DNA from: an uncultured Olsenella sp.
GTDB taxonomy: Bacteria; Actinomycetota; Coriobacteriia; Coriobacteriales; Atopobiaceae
NCBI GenBank assembly: GCA_937900605.1
Contig: CALCDK010000102.1
Coordinates: 1 to 32,750 of the forward strand
Direction: 5' to 3'
DNA: 32,750 nucleotides
Made by a program: the position numbers and the translations under genes. Numbering within the stretch: the stretch's first letter is position 1; each line of letters opens with the position of its first letter. Of the stretch, positions 15,458 to 22,280 are shown one piece after another. The notes under the pieces were generated by a model. It was not told the origin of the DNA. It made no database searches and saw only the letters and a program-made list of their open reading frames with translations.

Positions 15458-15873
15458 ATCTCTCCCTTCCCTCCCAGTTCTGCAGCGTGCCGATTGACGT
15501 CGACCACACCGTCTCTTCCAACCTTCACCAGCCCGTCAACAAAACCGTCGGTGCACTTCGACGGTTGGCTGAGCAGGGCCTCTAGCACCATGGGGAAGCT
15601 TGTGCCGGCAACAATCCTCATGGGGTGCTCCATGGAATACTCGACCAGAATGTTTGTGATGCTCCCGCCAAAGACGTCGGTCAGGGCCAGGACGTCCTCG
15701 TCAGGCGCAAAATGCGAGAACAGCTCGTCAAGCTCTTGCACAACCTCCTCCTGGGAGGTCTCCATCGCCATGGTGAGAACGTGGCAGTTCGACGGACGCA
15801 TGCCCGTGATGAGCTCAGCGCTCTGCAGGAACGCCTCCGCCAGGGGCCCATGGGACGCCAGAATGAGCTGCAT
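15454..15873 (-). CDS. PTS mannose-family IIA component
   Basis: A 139-aa phosphocarrier that accepts phosphate from HPr. The active His8 is in LILASHGPLAEAF. The family motifs ALTDVFGGSITNIL and VAGTSFPMVLEAL follow. Start: ATG at 15871-15873 after GAGGAG; the extra five upstream residues of the open frame lack a better ribosome binding site. It is the first gene of the PTS-SIS operon, immediately downstream of gntR. The leader carries a 13-mer shared with the gntR start region. Confidence 0.95.
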   Translation of the reverse strand: MQLILASHGPLAEAFLQSAELITGMRPSNCHVLTMAMETSQEEVVQELDELFSHFAPDEDVLALTDVFGGSITNILVEYSMEHPMRIVAGTSFPMVLEALLSQPSKCTDGFVDGLVKVGRDGVVDVNRHAAELGGKGEI

Positions 15874-15890
15874 GCAATCTCCTCTCAAAT

Positions 15891-15903
15891 GTCTGATACC
15901 TTT
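15891..15903 (-). promoter_or_regulatory. Probable GntR operator in the PTS operon leader
   Basis: The 13-mer GTCTGATACCTTT (plus-strand reading) at 15891-15903 is identical to 16686-16698 at the start of gntR. It lies about 20 nt upstream of the IIA start, downstream of a possible -10 TACACT (15914-15919). A related site GGTATGTGAC (8 of 10 matches to GGTATCAGAC) lies at 15959-15968 in the opposite direction. HutC-type GntR regulators bind GGT-rich pseudo-palindromes of this size. Confidence 0.5.
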
Positions 15904-15988
15904 CGACGAGAGAAGTGTAGCACAGCTAGCTTATTTGTACGATGCCTTTTTTGTTAATGGTATGTGACAAATAGAGGGAAGGTGCAAA

Positions 15989-16702
15989 CTAGTAACGGTA
16001 GAGGACGGCGAAGCGGCTGCCCACGTAGTAGGTCTCCGTGTACTCGAACGGTCGACCGTCCTTGAGGTAGGTGGGGTGCGCGACCTTGAGCAGCGGCTCG
16101 GAGCCAATCTTGAGCTGAGAGCGCTGCTGACGATCGGGCATCACCGCCGTCACAATCTTGGTAATGTGCGACCGCTCAAGATCGAGCTCGTAGCGCGCTT
16201 TCGCGTACTCGTAGAGGGACTCGCCAAAGTTGTTGGGTCCAAGCTCGGGGAACAGGTCGTACGGAAGGCTCGTGTGGCTCAGGGCAATGGGGACGTCGTT
16301 TCCGGTGCGCAGACGCACGAAGTGGTGGTACTCGTCGCCAGGGCGCAGGCTCAGCGCCTCGCCGATCCTGCGCTCGTCCTTCTCGGCCCGATAGGCCCTG
16401 CGCTCGTAGGAGAGCACGTGCGAGCCAGCGCGCTTGCCGTTGCGCGCCATGTCCTCCGTGAAGCTGCACGCGCTGTCACCGTAGCTGACGCGGTTGGTCA
16501 CGTCCACGTACGTGCCGTCACCGACCTTGCGGATGAGGTAGCCCGAGGACGCGAGCTCCTGCAGGGCATGGCGGATGGTCGTGCGCGAGACGCCGTAGGT
16601 CTGGCACAGCTCGAACTCGGAGGGCAGGCGCTCGCCGTCCTTGAGCGCCCCTCCGTCGATCTTGGACATGATGTCCTGGATAACTGTCTGATACCTTTGC
16701 AT
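15989..16702 (-). CDS. GntR-family (HutC/UTRA) transcriptional regulator
   Basis: A 237-aa regulator. The N-terminal winged helix (about 1-70) has LPSEFELCQTYGVSRTTIRH and ASSGYLIRKVGDGTYV. The rest is a UTRA effector domain (about 85-235) with the closing pattern FEYTETYYVGSRFAVLYRY, as in regulators that sense sugar phosphates. Being first in line before the PTS-SIS genes on the same strand, it very likely controls them and itself. The ATG at 16700-16702 has no Shine-Dalgarno, and a -10-like GATACT ends 8 nt before it, so the mRNA may be leaderless. Confidence 0.93.
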   Translation of the reverse strand: MQRYQTVIQDIMSKIDGGALKDGERLPSEFELCQTYGVSRTTIRHALQELASSGYLIRKVGDGTYVDVTNRVSYGDSACSFTEDMARNGKRAGSHVLSYERRAYRAEKDERRIGEALSLRPGDEYHHFVRLRTGNDVPIALSHTSLPYDLFPELGPNNFGESLYEYAKARYELDLERSHITKIVTAVMPDRQQRSQLKIGSEPLLKVAHPTYLKDGRPFEYTETYYVGSRFAVLYRY

Positions 16703-16717
16703 GCTAAGAGAGTATCA
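16686..16717 (-). promoter_or_regulatory. gntR promoter and probable autoregulatory operator
   Basis: GATACT (minus strand, 16716-16711) is a likely -10 that ends 8 nt before the ATG. TGATAC (16689-16694) and GTATCA (16712-16717) form a 6-bp inverted repeat spanning the start codon. The first codons contain the 13-mer repeated in front of the PTS genes. No -35 of quality is seen. Confidence 0.45.
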
Positions 16718-16812
16718 CGCGGCCATAATTTGGATGGCTAAAAAGGCCGTGCCAACAATTTGTTCAAGTATCGACGTCCCGAGGACCGTCCCCGACGCAC
16801 AGCATGACGCTC

Positions 16813-16925
16813 GTGGACGCGAGCCGACGTTCTTCTCGGCAAAAGTGTCGCTTCGCGTCCACGGGACGTGCGCGTGTGGACGCCAACCGACACAACCGGC
16901 GCCAGAAACGTCGGCCCGCGTCCAC
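16813..16925. repeat. Two tandem 50-nt hairpins made of four related 20-nt units
   Basis: Four copies of a unit close to GTGGACGCGRRCCGACRYWW alternate in direction: plus at 16813-16832, minus at 16843-16862, plus at 16876-16895 and minus at 16906-16925. Each +/- pair forms a 50-nt hairpin with a 10-nt loop, and the pairs are 13 nt apart. The outermost units also match each other over 18 of 19 positions. This is the layout of REP/BIME-type palindromic elements. It lies between the rnr stop and gntR, so it may also end the rnr transcript. Confidence 0.75.
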
Positions 16926-16945
16926 AGCACGGCGAGAAGAACGTC

Positions 16946-18949
16946 TCAGCGTCCCGCGGGCGCAAAGTCGATCTGGCCGCGCGCCACGTCGACGCCCGTG
17001 ACCTCGACGGCAACACGACGGCCGAGCCCCCACGTCTCGCCGGACTCCTCCCCCGTGAGCGTCATGCGCGCCTCGTCGTAGCTAAACCACTCGTCACCGA
17101 GCGCGCGCACAGGAACGAGGCCCTCGGCACACGTCTCGTCAAGCATCACGAACACGCCAAAGCTCCCGCAGCCAGAGACGATGCCCGAGTAGCGCTCCCC
17201 CACACGGCTTGAGAAGAGCTCGGCCATCTTGACCTTCTGCGACGCCCGGCCGGCCGCGTCGGCGGCGCGCTCGCGCTCGGAGCAGGTCCGGCAGAGCTGC
17301 GGCAGCGCGGCTGCCTGAGCGGCCATCTCCTTGCCCTCGATGCGCCCGGCAATGAGCGCCTTGAGCGCGCGGTGCACGAGCACGTCAGGGTAACGGCGAA
17401 TCGGCGAAGTGAAGTGACAGTACGCCTGCGCTCCCAGCGCGTAATGGCCGAGGTTCTGGGGCAGGTAGACCGCCCGGCGCTGCGCGCGCAGCAAGAGCGC
17501 GTTCGTGGGATATGCCGCAGGCGTCCCCTGCGCACGTTCGAGAATAGCCTGGATGGCGAACGGATCGCCGGCGAGAAGCCCGGCGGACGTCTCACCGTCA
17601 ACTACGTCCAGCTCGCGCAGGGGCTGGAGCACGGCGCGCAGGTCCTCCTCGATGGGCTGCTCGTGCACGCGGTAGGCCGCCGGCGCCTCGACGTCGGCCA
17701 GGCGTCGCGCCACGCACTCGTTCGCGAGCAGCATCGCCTCCTCGATGAGCCCGGTCGCTCGCGTTCTTCTCCGCACCGAGACGCCCGTCGGTCGCCCGTC
17801 GTCGTCGAGCGTGACCTTGGCCTCCACAGTCTCGAACTCGACCGCGCCGCGCTCCTGGCGAACGCGCTCGCGCAGGGCGCGGATCTCGTCCAGCACGCGC
17901 AGAAGCTCAGCGACCTTCTCGCCGCCGGCAACGGGCGCGCCCGTGTCGAGAAGGGCGTCGACCTCGTCATAGCAGAGGCGCGCGGCGGAGCGAATCGCAG
18001 AGGCGAACATCTTGGCGCCCAGCACCTGGCCTCGCGCGTCCAGGCGCATAACCACGCTCATGGCAAGCCGGTCCTCGCCGGGCCGAAGCGAGCAGACGTC
18101 ATTGGACAGGCGCTCAGGGAGCATGGGGACCACGCGGTCAACCAGATAGGCAGAGCAGGTCCGGCGCTTGGCCTCGTTGTCGATGGGGGTGTCGGCGCCC
18201 ACGTAGTGCGTGACGTCAGCGATGTGCACGCTGAGCTCGTAGCCGCCCTCGGCAAGGCGCCGCGCGTCCACGGCGTCGTCAAAGTCTCGCGCATCCACGG
18301 GGTCAACGGTCACGCAGAGCTCGCCGCGCAGGTCGCGCCGGCGCGGGTCCGCAGCAAGCGCTCCCTCGACGTCCGCCACGATCTTCTCGGCCTGCTCCTG
18401 CACCGAGCGAGAGAAGTCCCCCGCCAACCCATAGCTCGCCACGATGGACTCGATGTTGAGGTCGAGCTCTCCGACCGAGCCCACGCGTCGCTCAATCGTT
18501 ACCACCGCGGCGCTCGCGCGCGTTGGGTACTCCGTGATGCGCGCGACCACGACGTCGCCCTCGCCGACGCCCAGGCGCGCGGGGCTCGGGTCCTCCGGCA
18601 CGACAAAGAAGTCGTGGCCGATGCGCGAGTCGAGCGGCGTGACGGCGCCAAGCGGCCCGGCCTGGGCATAGGTGCCCAGGAAGGTCTCAACGGCGCGCGA
18701 AATCACCGAGCGCACCACGGCGCGCGGCGGCGTGCCGCGGCGCTCCACGAGCGCGACCTCGACCTCGTCTCCGTTCATGGCCTCGCGCTGCCCGCGGGCG
18801 AGAAGGTCGAAGTCGCCCTCGGCCGTCTCCACGTGCGCGGCCCCGGGACGAGAGACAACGAGCGTCCCCGTGATGGTGCGCCCGCGCGGCCGCGGCCCGC
18901 CCGAGCGCCCGCGACGGCGATTCCCCCTGCGCGGTCTCGACCTGCTCAT
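16946..18949 (-). CDS. rnr: Ribonuclease R (RNase II family 3'-5' exoribonuclease)
   Basis: A 667-aa enzyme that degrades structured RNA and, with tmRNA-SmpB, the faulty mRNA of rescued ribosomes. It has a basic, Arg/Gly-rich N-terminal tail (about 1-25), then OB/cold-shock-like segments. The RNB catalytic domain has the metal-binding cluster DPVDARDFDDAVDARRL and the conserved HIADVTHYV and HFTSPIRRYPDVLVHR. The C-terminal S1 domain runs from ERYSGIVSGCGSFGVFV. There is no Lys-rich tail as in E. coli RNase R. Start: ATG at 18947-18949 after GGAGGG; an ATG eight codons upstream is less likely. Confidence 0.96.
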   Translation of the reverse strand: MSRSRPRRGNRRRGRSGGPRPRGRTITGTLVVSRPGAAHVETAEGDFDLLARGQREAMNGDEVEVALVERRGTPPRAVVRSVISRAVETFLGTYAQAGPLGAVTPLDSRIGHDFFVVPEDPSPARLGVGEGDVVVARITEYPTRASAAVVTIERRVGSVGELDLNIESIVASYGLAGDFSRSVQEQAEKIVADVEGALAADPRRRDLRGELCVTVDPVDARDFDDAVDARRLAEGGYELSVHIADVTHYVGADTPIDNEAKRRTCSAYLVDRVVPMLPERLSNDVCSLRPGEDRLAMSVVMRLDARGQVLGAKMFASAIRSAARLCYDEVDALLDTGAPVAGGEKVAELLRVLDEIRALRERVRQERGAVEFETVEAKVTLDDDGRPTGVSVRRRTRATGLIEEAMLLANECVARRLADVEAPAAYRVHEQPIEEDLRAVLQPLRELDVVDGETSAGLLAGDPFAIQAILERAQGTPAAYPTNALLLRAQRRAVYLPQNLGHYALGAQAYCHFTSPIRRYPDVLVHRALKALIAGRIEGKEMAAQAAALPQLCRTCSERERAADAAGRASQKVKMAELFSSRVGERYSGIVSGCGSFGVFVMLDETCAEGLVPVRALGDEWFSYDEARMTLTGEESGETWGLGRRVAVEVTGVDVARGQIDFAPAGR

Positions 18950-19020
18950 GCGGCCCTCCGTTCTTCTCGGCACCTCAGTTTCAGCTTACCCAACGAGGCG
19001 GCGCGCCGCTCGGCACGGAC

Positions 19021-19130
19021 CTGTTAGGAATCGCCGCGATTGGGGCGTTTTTCTCGCCAAATGTCTAAGAGTTGCCGCCCATGGGTAACTCCAAGCGCCA
19101 AAACCACCCACTCTCGGCAATTCCTAACAG
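19021..19130. repeat. 110-bp palindromic element
   Basis: Ends are a perfect 11-bp inverted repeat, CTGTTAGGAAT (19021-19031) and ATTCCTAACAG (19120-19130). Pairing continues imperfectly inward for about 20 more positions (GCCG, GA, TGGG, GTTTT matches). A smaller GAGTT/AACTC stem (19069-19073, 19087-19091) sits at the centre. The element is less GC-rich than its surroundings and contains no gene. No clear target-site duplication flanks it. It may be a miniature inverted-repeat element or a large regulatory structure upstream of rnr. Confidence 0.65.
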
Positions 19131-19175
19131 CACAAGCCAGCGCGCCGAGAAGAACGTGCGCCAGACACCGCGCAC

Positions 19176-19210
19176 AAAAAAGCCCCGGTCTCCGCGAGAG
19201 GGGCCGGGGC
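19176..19210 (-). terminator. Terminator of ftsE-ftsX
   Basis: GCCCCGG (19182-19188) pairs with CCGGGGC (19204-19210) over 7 bp. On the minus strand a TTTTTT run (19181-19176) follows. It starts 24 nt past the ftsX stop. Confidence 0.8.
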
Positions 19211-19233
19211 CAGTCGGTCACGCAAGCAGTTGG

Positions 19234-20160
19234 CTAGACCTTGAGGTAGCGCCTCATGGCGATCGCGGAGCCGAACAGGCCGATGAGCACGCCGATGCCC
19301 AACAGCAGCCCGAAGGTGCACAGCATCATGCTGCTCGAGATGTCGAACGACAGGAACGGCAGCACGGAGGACAGACGCGGGACGATGGCGCGGGCGCCCA
19401 GGCCCAGCGTGGCGATGGCGAGCAGCGCGCCGAGAAGGGCCTCGAGGGTGCCCTCCATGAGGAAGGGCCCGCGGATGAAGCCGTTGGAGGCGCCCACCAG
19501 GCGCATGATGGCGATCTCGCGGCGGCGCGCGGTGATGGCCAGGCGGATGGTGTTGTTGATGAACACGAAGGCCACGAAGGTGAGAAGGGCCACCAGGATC
19601 ACGGCGCCCACGCGGAACAGGCTCGTGACGCTGAAGAGGCGCTCGACCGTCTCGCGGCCGTACTGGACGTCGCCGGCGGGGTTGTCGGCGTCGTCGCAGA
19701 TGGAGGCGAAGTCCGGGTCCTCGACGATGCGCTGCGCGGTGGCCTCGACCTGCGTCGGGTCGCCCAGCTTGATGACGAGCGAGGCGGGCAGGGGGTTCTC
19801 GCCGTCCAGGGCGGTCACGGCGTCGGCCGCGTCGCGGTTGGACATGGAGGTGCGGAAGTCCTCGAGCGCCTGCTCCTTGGTCTTGTAGGTGACGGACTCG
19901 ACGTTGTCCCAGCCGGAGACCTTCTGCGAGAAGCCGTCGACGGCCTGCTGGTCGGCCTCGTCGCCGAGGAACGCCTGGATGGTGACGCGGTCCTCGACGT
20001 CGCCCATCACGCTGTTGAGCATGCCGGTGCCCAGCACGAACAGGCCGATGATGAACAGGGACAGGAAGATCGTGACGACGGCGCCGAGCACCGTGGTCCA
20101 GTTGCGGCGGAAGTGGTGGCCGCACTCGCGCAGCGAGTATCCGATGTTAGAGGGCGCCAT
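19234..20160 (-). CDS. ftsX: Cell-division protein FtsX
   Basis: A 308-aa membrane protein with the FtsX topology: a cytoplasmic N-terminus (GYSLRECGHHFRRNW), a first membrane helix (VVTIFLSLFIIGLFVLGTG), an extracellular domain of about 130 residues, and three C-terminal helices separated by the conserved RRREIAIMRLVGASNGFIR loop. With FtsE it controls peptidoglycan hydrolases at the septum. The ATG at 20158-20160 overlaps the 3' end of ftsE by 14 nt. Length is usual for Gram-positive FtsX. Confidence 0.96.
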   Translation of the reverse strand: MAPSNIGYSLRECGHHFRRNWTTVLGAVVTIFLSLFIIGLFVLGTGMLNSVMGDVEDRVTIQAFLGDEADQQAVDGFSQKVSGWDNVESVTYKTKEQALEDFRTSMSNRDAADAVTALDGENPLPASLVIKLGDPTQVEATAQRIVEDPDFASICDDADNPAGDVQYGRETVERLFSVTSLFRVGAVILVALLTFVAFVFINNTIRLAITARRREIAIMRLVGASNGFIRGPFLMEGTLEALLGALLAIATLGLGARAIVPRLSSVLPFLSFDISSSMMLCTFGLLLGIGVLIGLFGSAIAMRRYLKV

Positions 20161-21145
20161 AGTAGCCGTAGCCTCCCCTCTCCTGGTCGCGGACCACGTG
20201 GCCGGCCTCGAGGGCGATGACGCGCTTGCGCATCGAGTCGACCATCTCGCGGTCGTGGGTGGCCATGACGACGGTGGTGCCGGCACGGTTGATTCGGTCG
20301 AGCAGCTTCATGATGCCCAGCGAGATGGCCGGGTCGAGGTTGCCCGTGGGCTCGTCGCAGACGAGCAGCGGCGGGCGGTTGACCATGGCGCGGGCCACGG
20401 AGACGCGCTGCTGCTCGCCGCCGGAGAGCTGGTCGGGGAAGTGGTCCATGCGCTCGCCGAGGCCGACGAGCCTGAGGACCTCGGGGACCTGCGCCTTGAT
20501 GACGGAGCGCGGCTTGCCGATGCACTCGAGCGCGAAGGCGACGTTCTCGTAGACCGTCTTGTCCGGCAGGAGCTTGAAGTCCTGGTAGACGGTGCCGATC
20601 TGGCGGCGCAGGTACGGGACCTTCTTGTTCTTGAGCTTGGTGAGGTCCTGGCCGGCGACGATCACCTGGCCGTGCGTGGCGCGCAGCTCGCGCGTGATGA
20701 GGCGCAGCAGCGAGGACTTGCCCGAGCCGGAGTGGCCCACGACGAAGACGAACTCGCCGGGGTAGACGTCCAGGCTCACGTCGTCGAGGGCGGGCCTGTT
20801 GGGCTGGGCGGGGTAGACGAGGGAGACGTTCTTGAACGACACGGTGGGGGTACCGGTGCGCGAGACGGCAGGTGCGTCGTCGCCGGCGAGAGGGGCGAAC
20901 ACGCTCGTGAACCCGGGCTGGGCCGTGGGGTCGGCGGAGTCGGCCGGCTCGGCGGCGGTGACGACGCGGACCTCCTCGAGCGGAGCGGGCTGCGCGGCGC
21001 CGTCGGACCCGGTCACGTCGAGTCCGTCGAGCTGCTCGGCGGGAACCGTCGCGGGCGCGGCGTCCACAGGCACGGGGACGGTCAGGCCGTCCTTCTCGGC
21101 CTCGACCGAAGCCTGCTGCTCAGTGCTGCGAAAGTGACTGGCCAC
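20147..21145 (-). CDS. ftsE: Cell-division ATP-binding protein FtsE with long N-terminal extension
   Basis: The ABC ATPase partner of FtsX. The ATPase core starts near residue 101 (TVSFKNVSLVYP). It has Walker A GHSGSGKS (138-145), Q-loop IGTVYQDFKLLPDKTV, signature LSGGEQQRV, Walker B LLVCDEPTGNLD and the H-loop VVMATHDREMVD. FtsE is normally about 220-230 aa; this one is 332 aa because of an acidic, Ala/Pro-rich, probably disordered N-terminus. GTG at 21143-21145 with GGAG at 5 nt is the chosen start. If translation began inside, near the ATPase domain, the extension would be false; no good internal start was seen. Confidence 0.95.
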   Translation of the reverse strand: MASHFRSTEQQASVEAEKDGLTVPVPVDAAPATVPAEQLDGLDVTGSDGAAQPAPLEEVRVVTAAEPADSADPTAQPGFTSVFAPLAGDDAPAVSRTGTPTVSFKNVSLVYPAQPNRPALDDVSLDVYPGEFVFVVGHSGSGKSSLLRLITRELRATHGQVIVAGQDLTKLKNKKVPYLRRQIGTVYQDFKLLPDKTVYENVAFALECIGKPRSVIKAQVPEVLRLVGLGERMDHFPDQLSGGEQQRVSVARAMVNRPPLLVCDEPTGNLDPAISLGIMKLLDRINRAGTTVVMATHDREMVDSMRKRVIALEAGHVVRDQERGGYGYYGAL

Positions 21146-21189
21146 AGAAGCTCCTTTTCTTTGCTCGTTGTGGGCACGTACAGAGGGGC

Positions 21190-21195
21190 ATTCTA
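21190..21195 (-). promoter_or_regulatory. Putative -10 element (TAGAAT) of ftsE-ftsX
   Basis: GGTAGAATGC lies 45 nt upstream of the ftsE GTG, with no -35 consensus. A short CCAA/TTGG-type pairing directly precedes it. The position fits independent transcription of ftsEX. Confidence 0.4.
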
Positions 21196-21227
21196 CCAAA
21201 CCCGCAGGTTGGGGGGCACAACTCCCA

Positions 21228-21287
21228 CCCCATGCACACATGGGGGCACGGGCGGGCGCGACGTGCGCACCCGGTCCGTGCCCCCAT
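21228..21287 (-). terminator. Two competing hairpins downstream of the transketolase genes
   Basis: A 12-bp stem, ATGGGGGCACGG (21240-21251) with CCGTGCCCCCAT (21276-21287), can act as terminator for the tal-tkt transcript. An alternative 7-bp hairpin CCCCATG-CACA-CATGGGG (21228-21245) uses the same CATGGGG bases. The two cannot form together. There is no U-tract after either. Confidence 0.5.
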
Positions 21288-21332
21288 GGCCCCGTCCCCG
21301 CCGGCAGGCGGGGGAAGCGCGCATGCGGCCCG

Positions 21333-22277
21333 CTACCTGCCCAGGAAGTCGGCGACCTCGCGCTCGACGCCCTCGGCGTCCAGGCCGAACTCGTGCAGCA
21401 GCACGGCGCCGGGGCCGGAGTAGCCGAAGGTGTCGCGCACGCCGACCTTGCGGACGGGCACCGGGCAGCGCTCGGACAGCGCGCCCAGGACCGCGTCGCC
21501 CAGACCGCCGATGACGGAGTGCTCCTCGCACGTCACGACGCGGCCGGTCTTGCTCGCGCTGGCGACGAGGAGGTCCTCGTCGATGGGCTTGACGGTGTGG
21601 ATGTTGATGACCTCGGCGTCGATGCCGCGCCTGGCGAGCGCCTCGGCGGCCTCGAGGGCGGCGCCCACGAGCAGGCCGCACGCGACGATGGTCACGTCGG
21701 TGCCCTCGCGCAGGACGATGCCCTTGCCCAGCTGGAACTCGTAGTCCTCGCGGTCGTTGATCACGGGGCTGGCGAGACGGGCGAAGCGCAGGTAGAACGG
21801 GCCGTCGGTGGCGTAGGCGGCGCGCACGGCGGCGCGGGCCTCGACGTCGTCGCTCGGGACGACCACGGTCATGCCGGGGATGGAGCGCATGAGGGCGATG
21901 TCCTCGTTACACTGGTGGGTGGCGCCGTCCTCACCCACCGAGATGCCGGCGTGGGTGGCGCCGATCTTGACGTTGAGGTGCGGGTAGCCGATGGAGTTGC
22001 GCACCTGCTCGAAGGCGCGGCCGGCGGCGAACATGGCGAAGGTGCTCGCGAACGCGACGTGGCCGGTGGAGGCCACGCCGGCGGCCATGCACATCATGTT
22101 GGCCTCGGCGATGCCCGCGTCGAAGAAGCGGTCCGGGAACTCCTTCTTGAAGCGGCCGGTCTGGGTGGCGGCGGCCAGGTCGGCGTCGAAGACCACGAAG
22201 TCGTCGTGCTCGGCGCCGAGGGCCTTGAGCTCCTCGCCGTAGCTCACGCGGGTGGCGATCATCTTGGGGTCTGCCAT
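21333..22277 (-). CDS. Transketolase, C-terminal subunit
   Basis: A 314-aa protein with the pyrimidine-binding and C-terminal domains of transketolase; the other half is the next gene upstream. Landmarks are FVVFDADLAAATQTG, FDAGIAEANMMCMAAGVA (the TPP-activating Glu region), HAGISVGEDGATHQCNEDIAL, and the C-terminal GLLVGAALEAAEAL and EEHSVIGGLGDAV. Split transketolases are common in Actinobacteria and anaerobes. ATG at 22275-22277, 3 nt after the stop of the N-terminal subunit gene. It transfers two-carbon units in the non-oxidative pentose-phosphate pathway. Confidence 0.95.
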   Translation of the reverse strand: MADPKMIATRVSYGEELKALGAEHDDFVVFDADLAAATQTGRFKKEFPDRFFDAGIAEANMMCMAAGVASTGHVAFASTFAMFAAGRAFEQVRNSIGYPHLNVKIGATHAGISVGEDGATHQCNEDIALMRSIPGMTVVVPSDDVEARAAVRAAYATDGPFYLRFARLASPVINDREDYEFQLGKGIVLREGTDVTIVACGLLVGAALEAAEALARRGIDAEVINIHTVKPIDEDLLVASASKTGRVVTCEEHSVIGGLGDAVLGALSERCPVPVRKVGVRDTFGYSGPGAVLLHEFGLDAEGVEREVADFLGR

Positions 22278-22280
22278 TGC

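Noticed and set aside
13306..16702. Phage or transposon origin of the PTS operon
   Set aside because: No integrase, transposase, tRNA target or target-site duplication at the borders. An insertion is inferred only from gene order.
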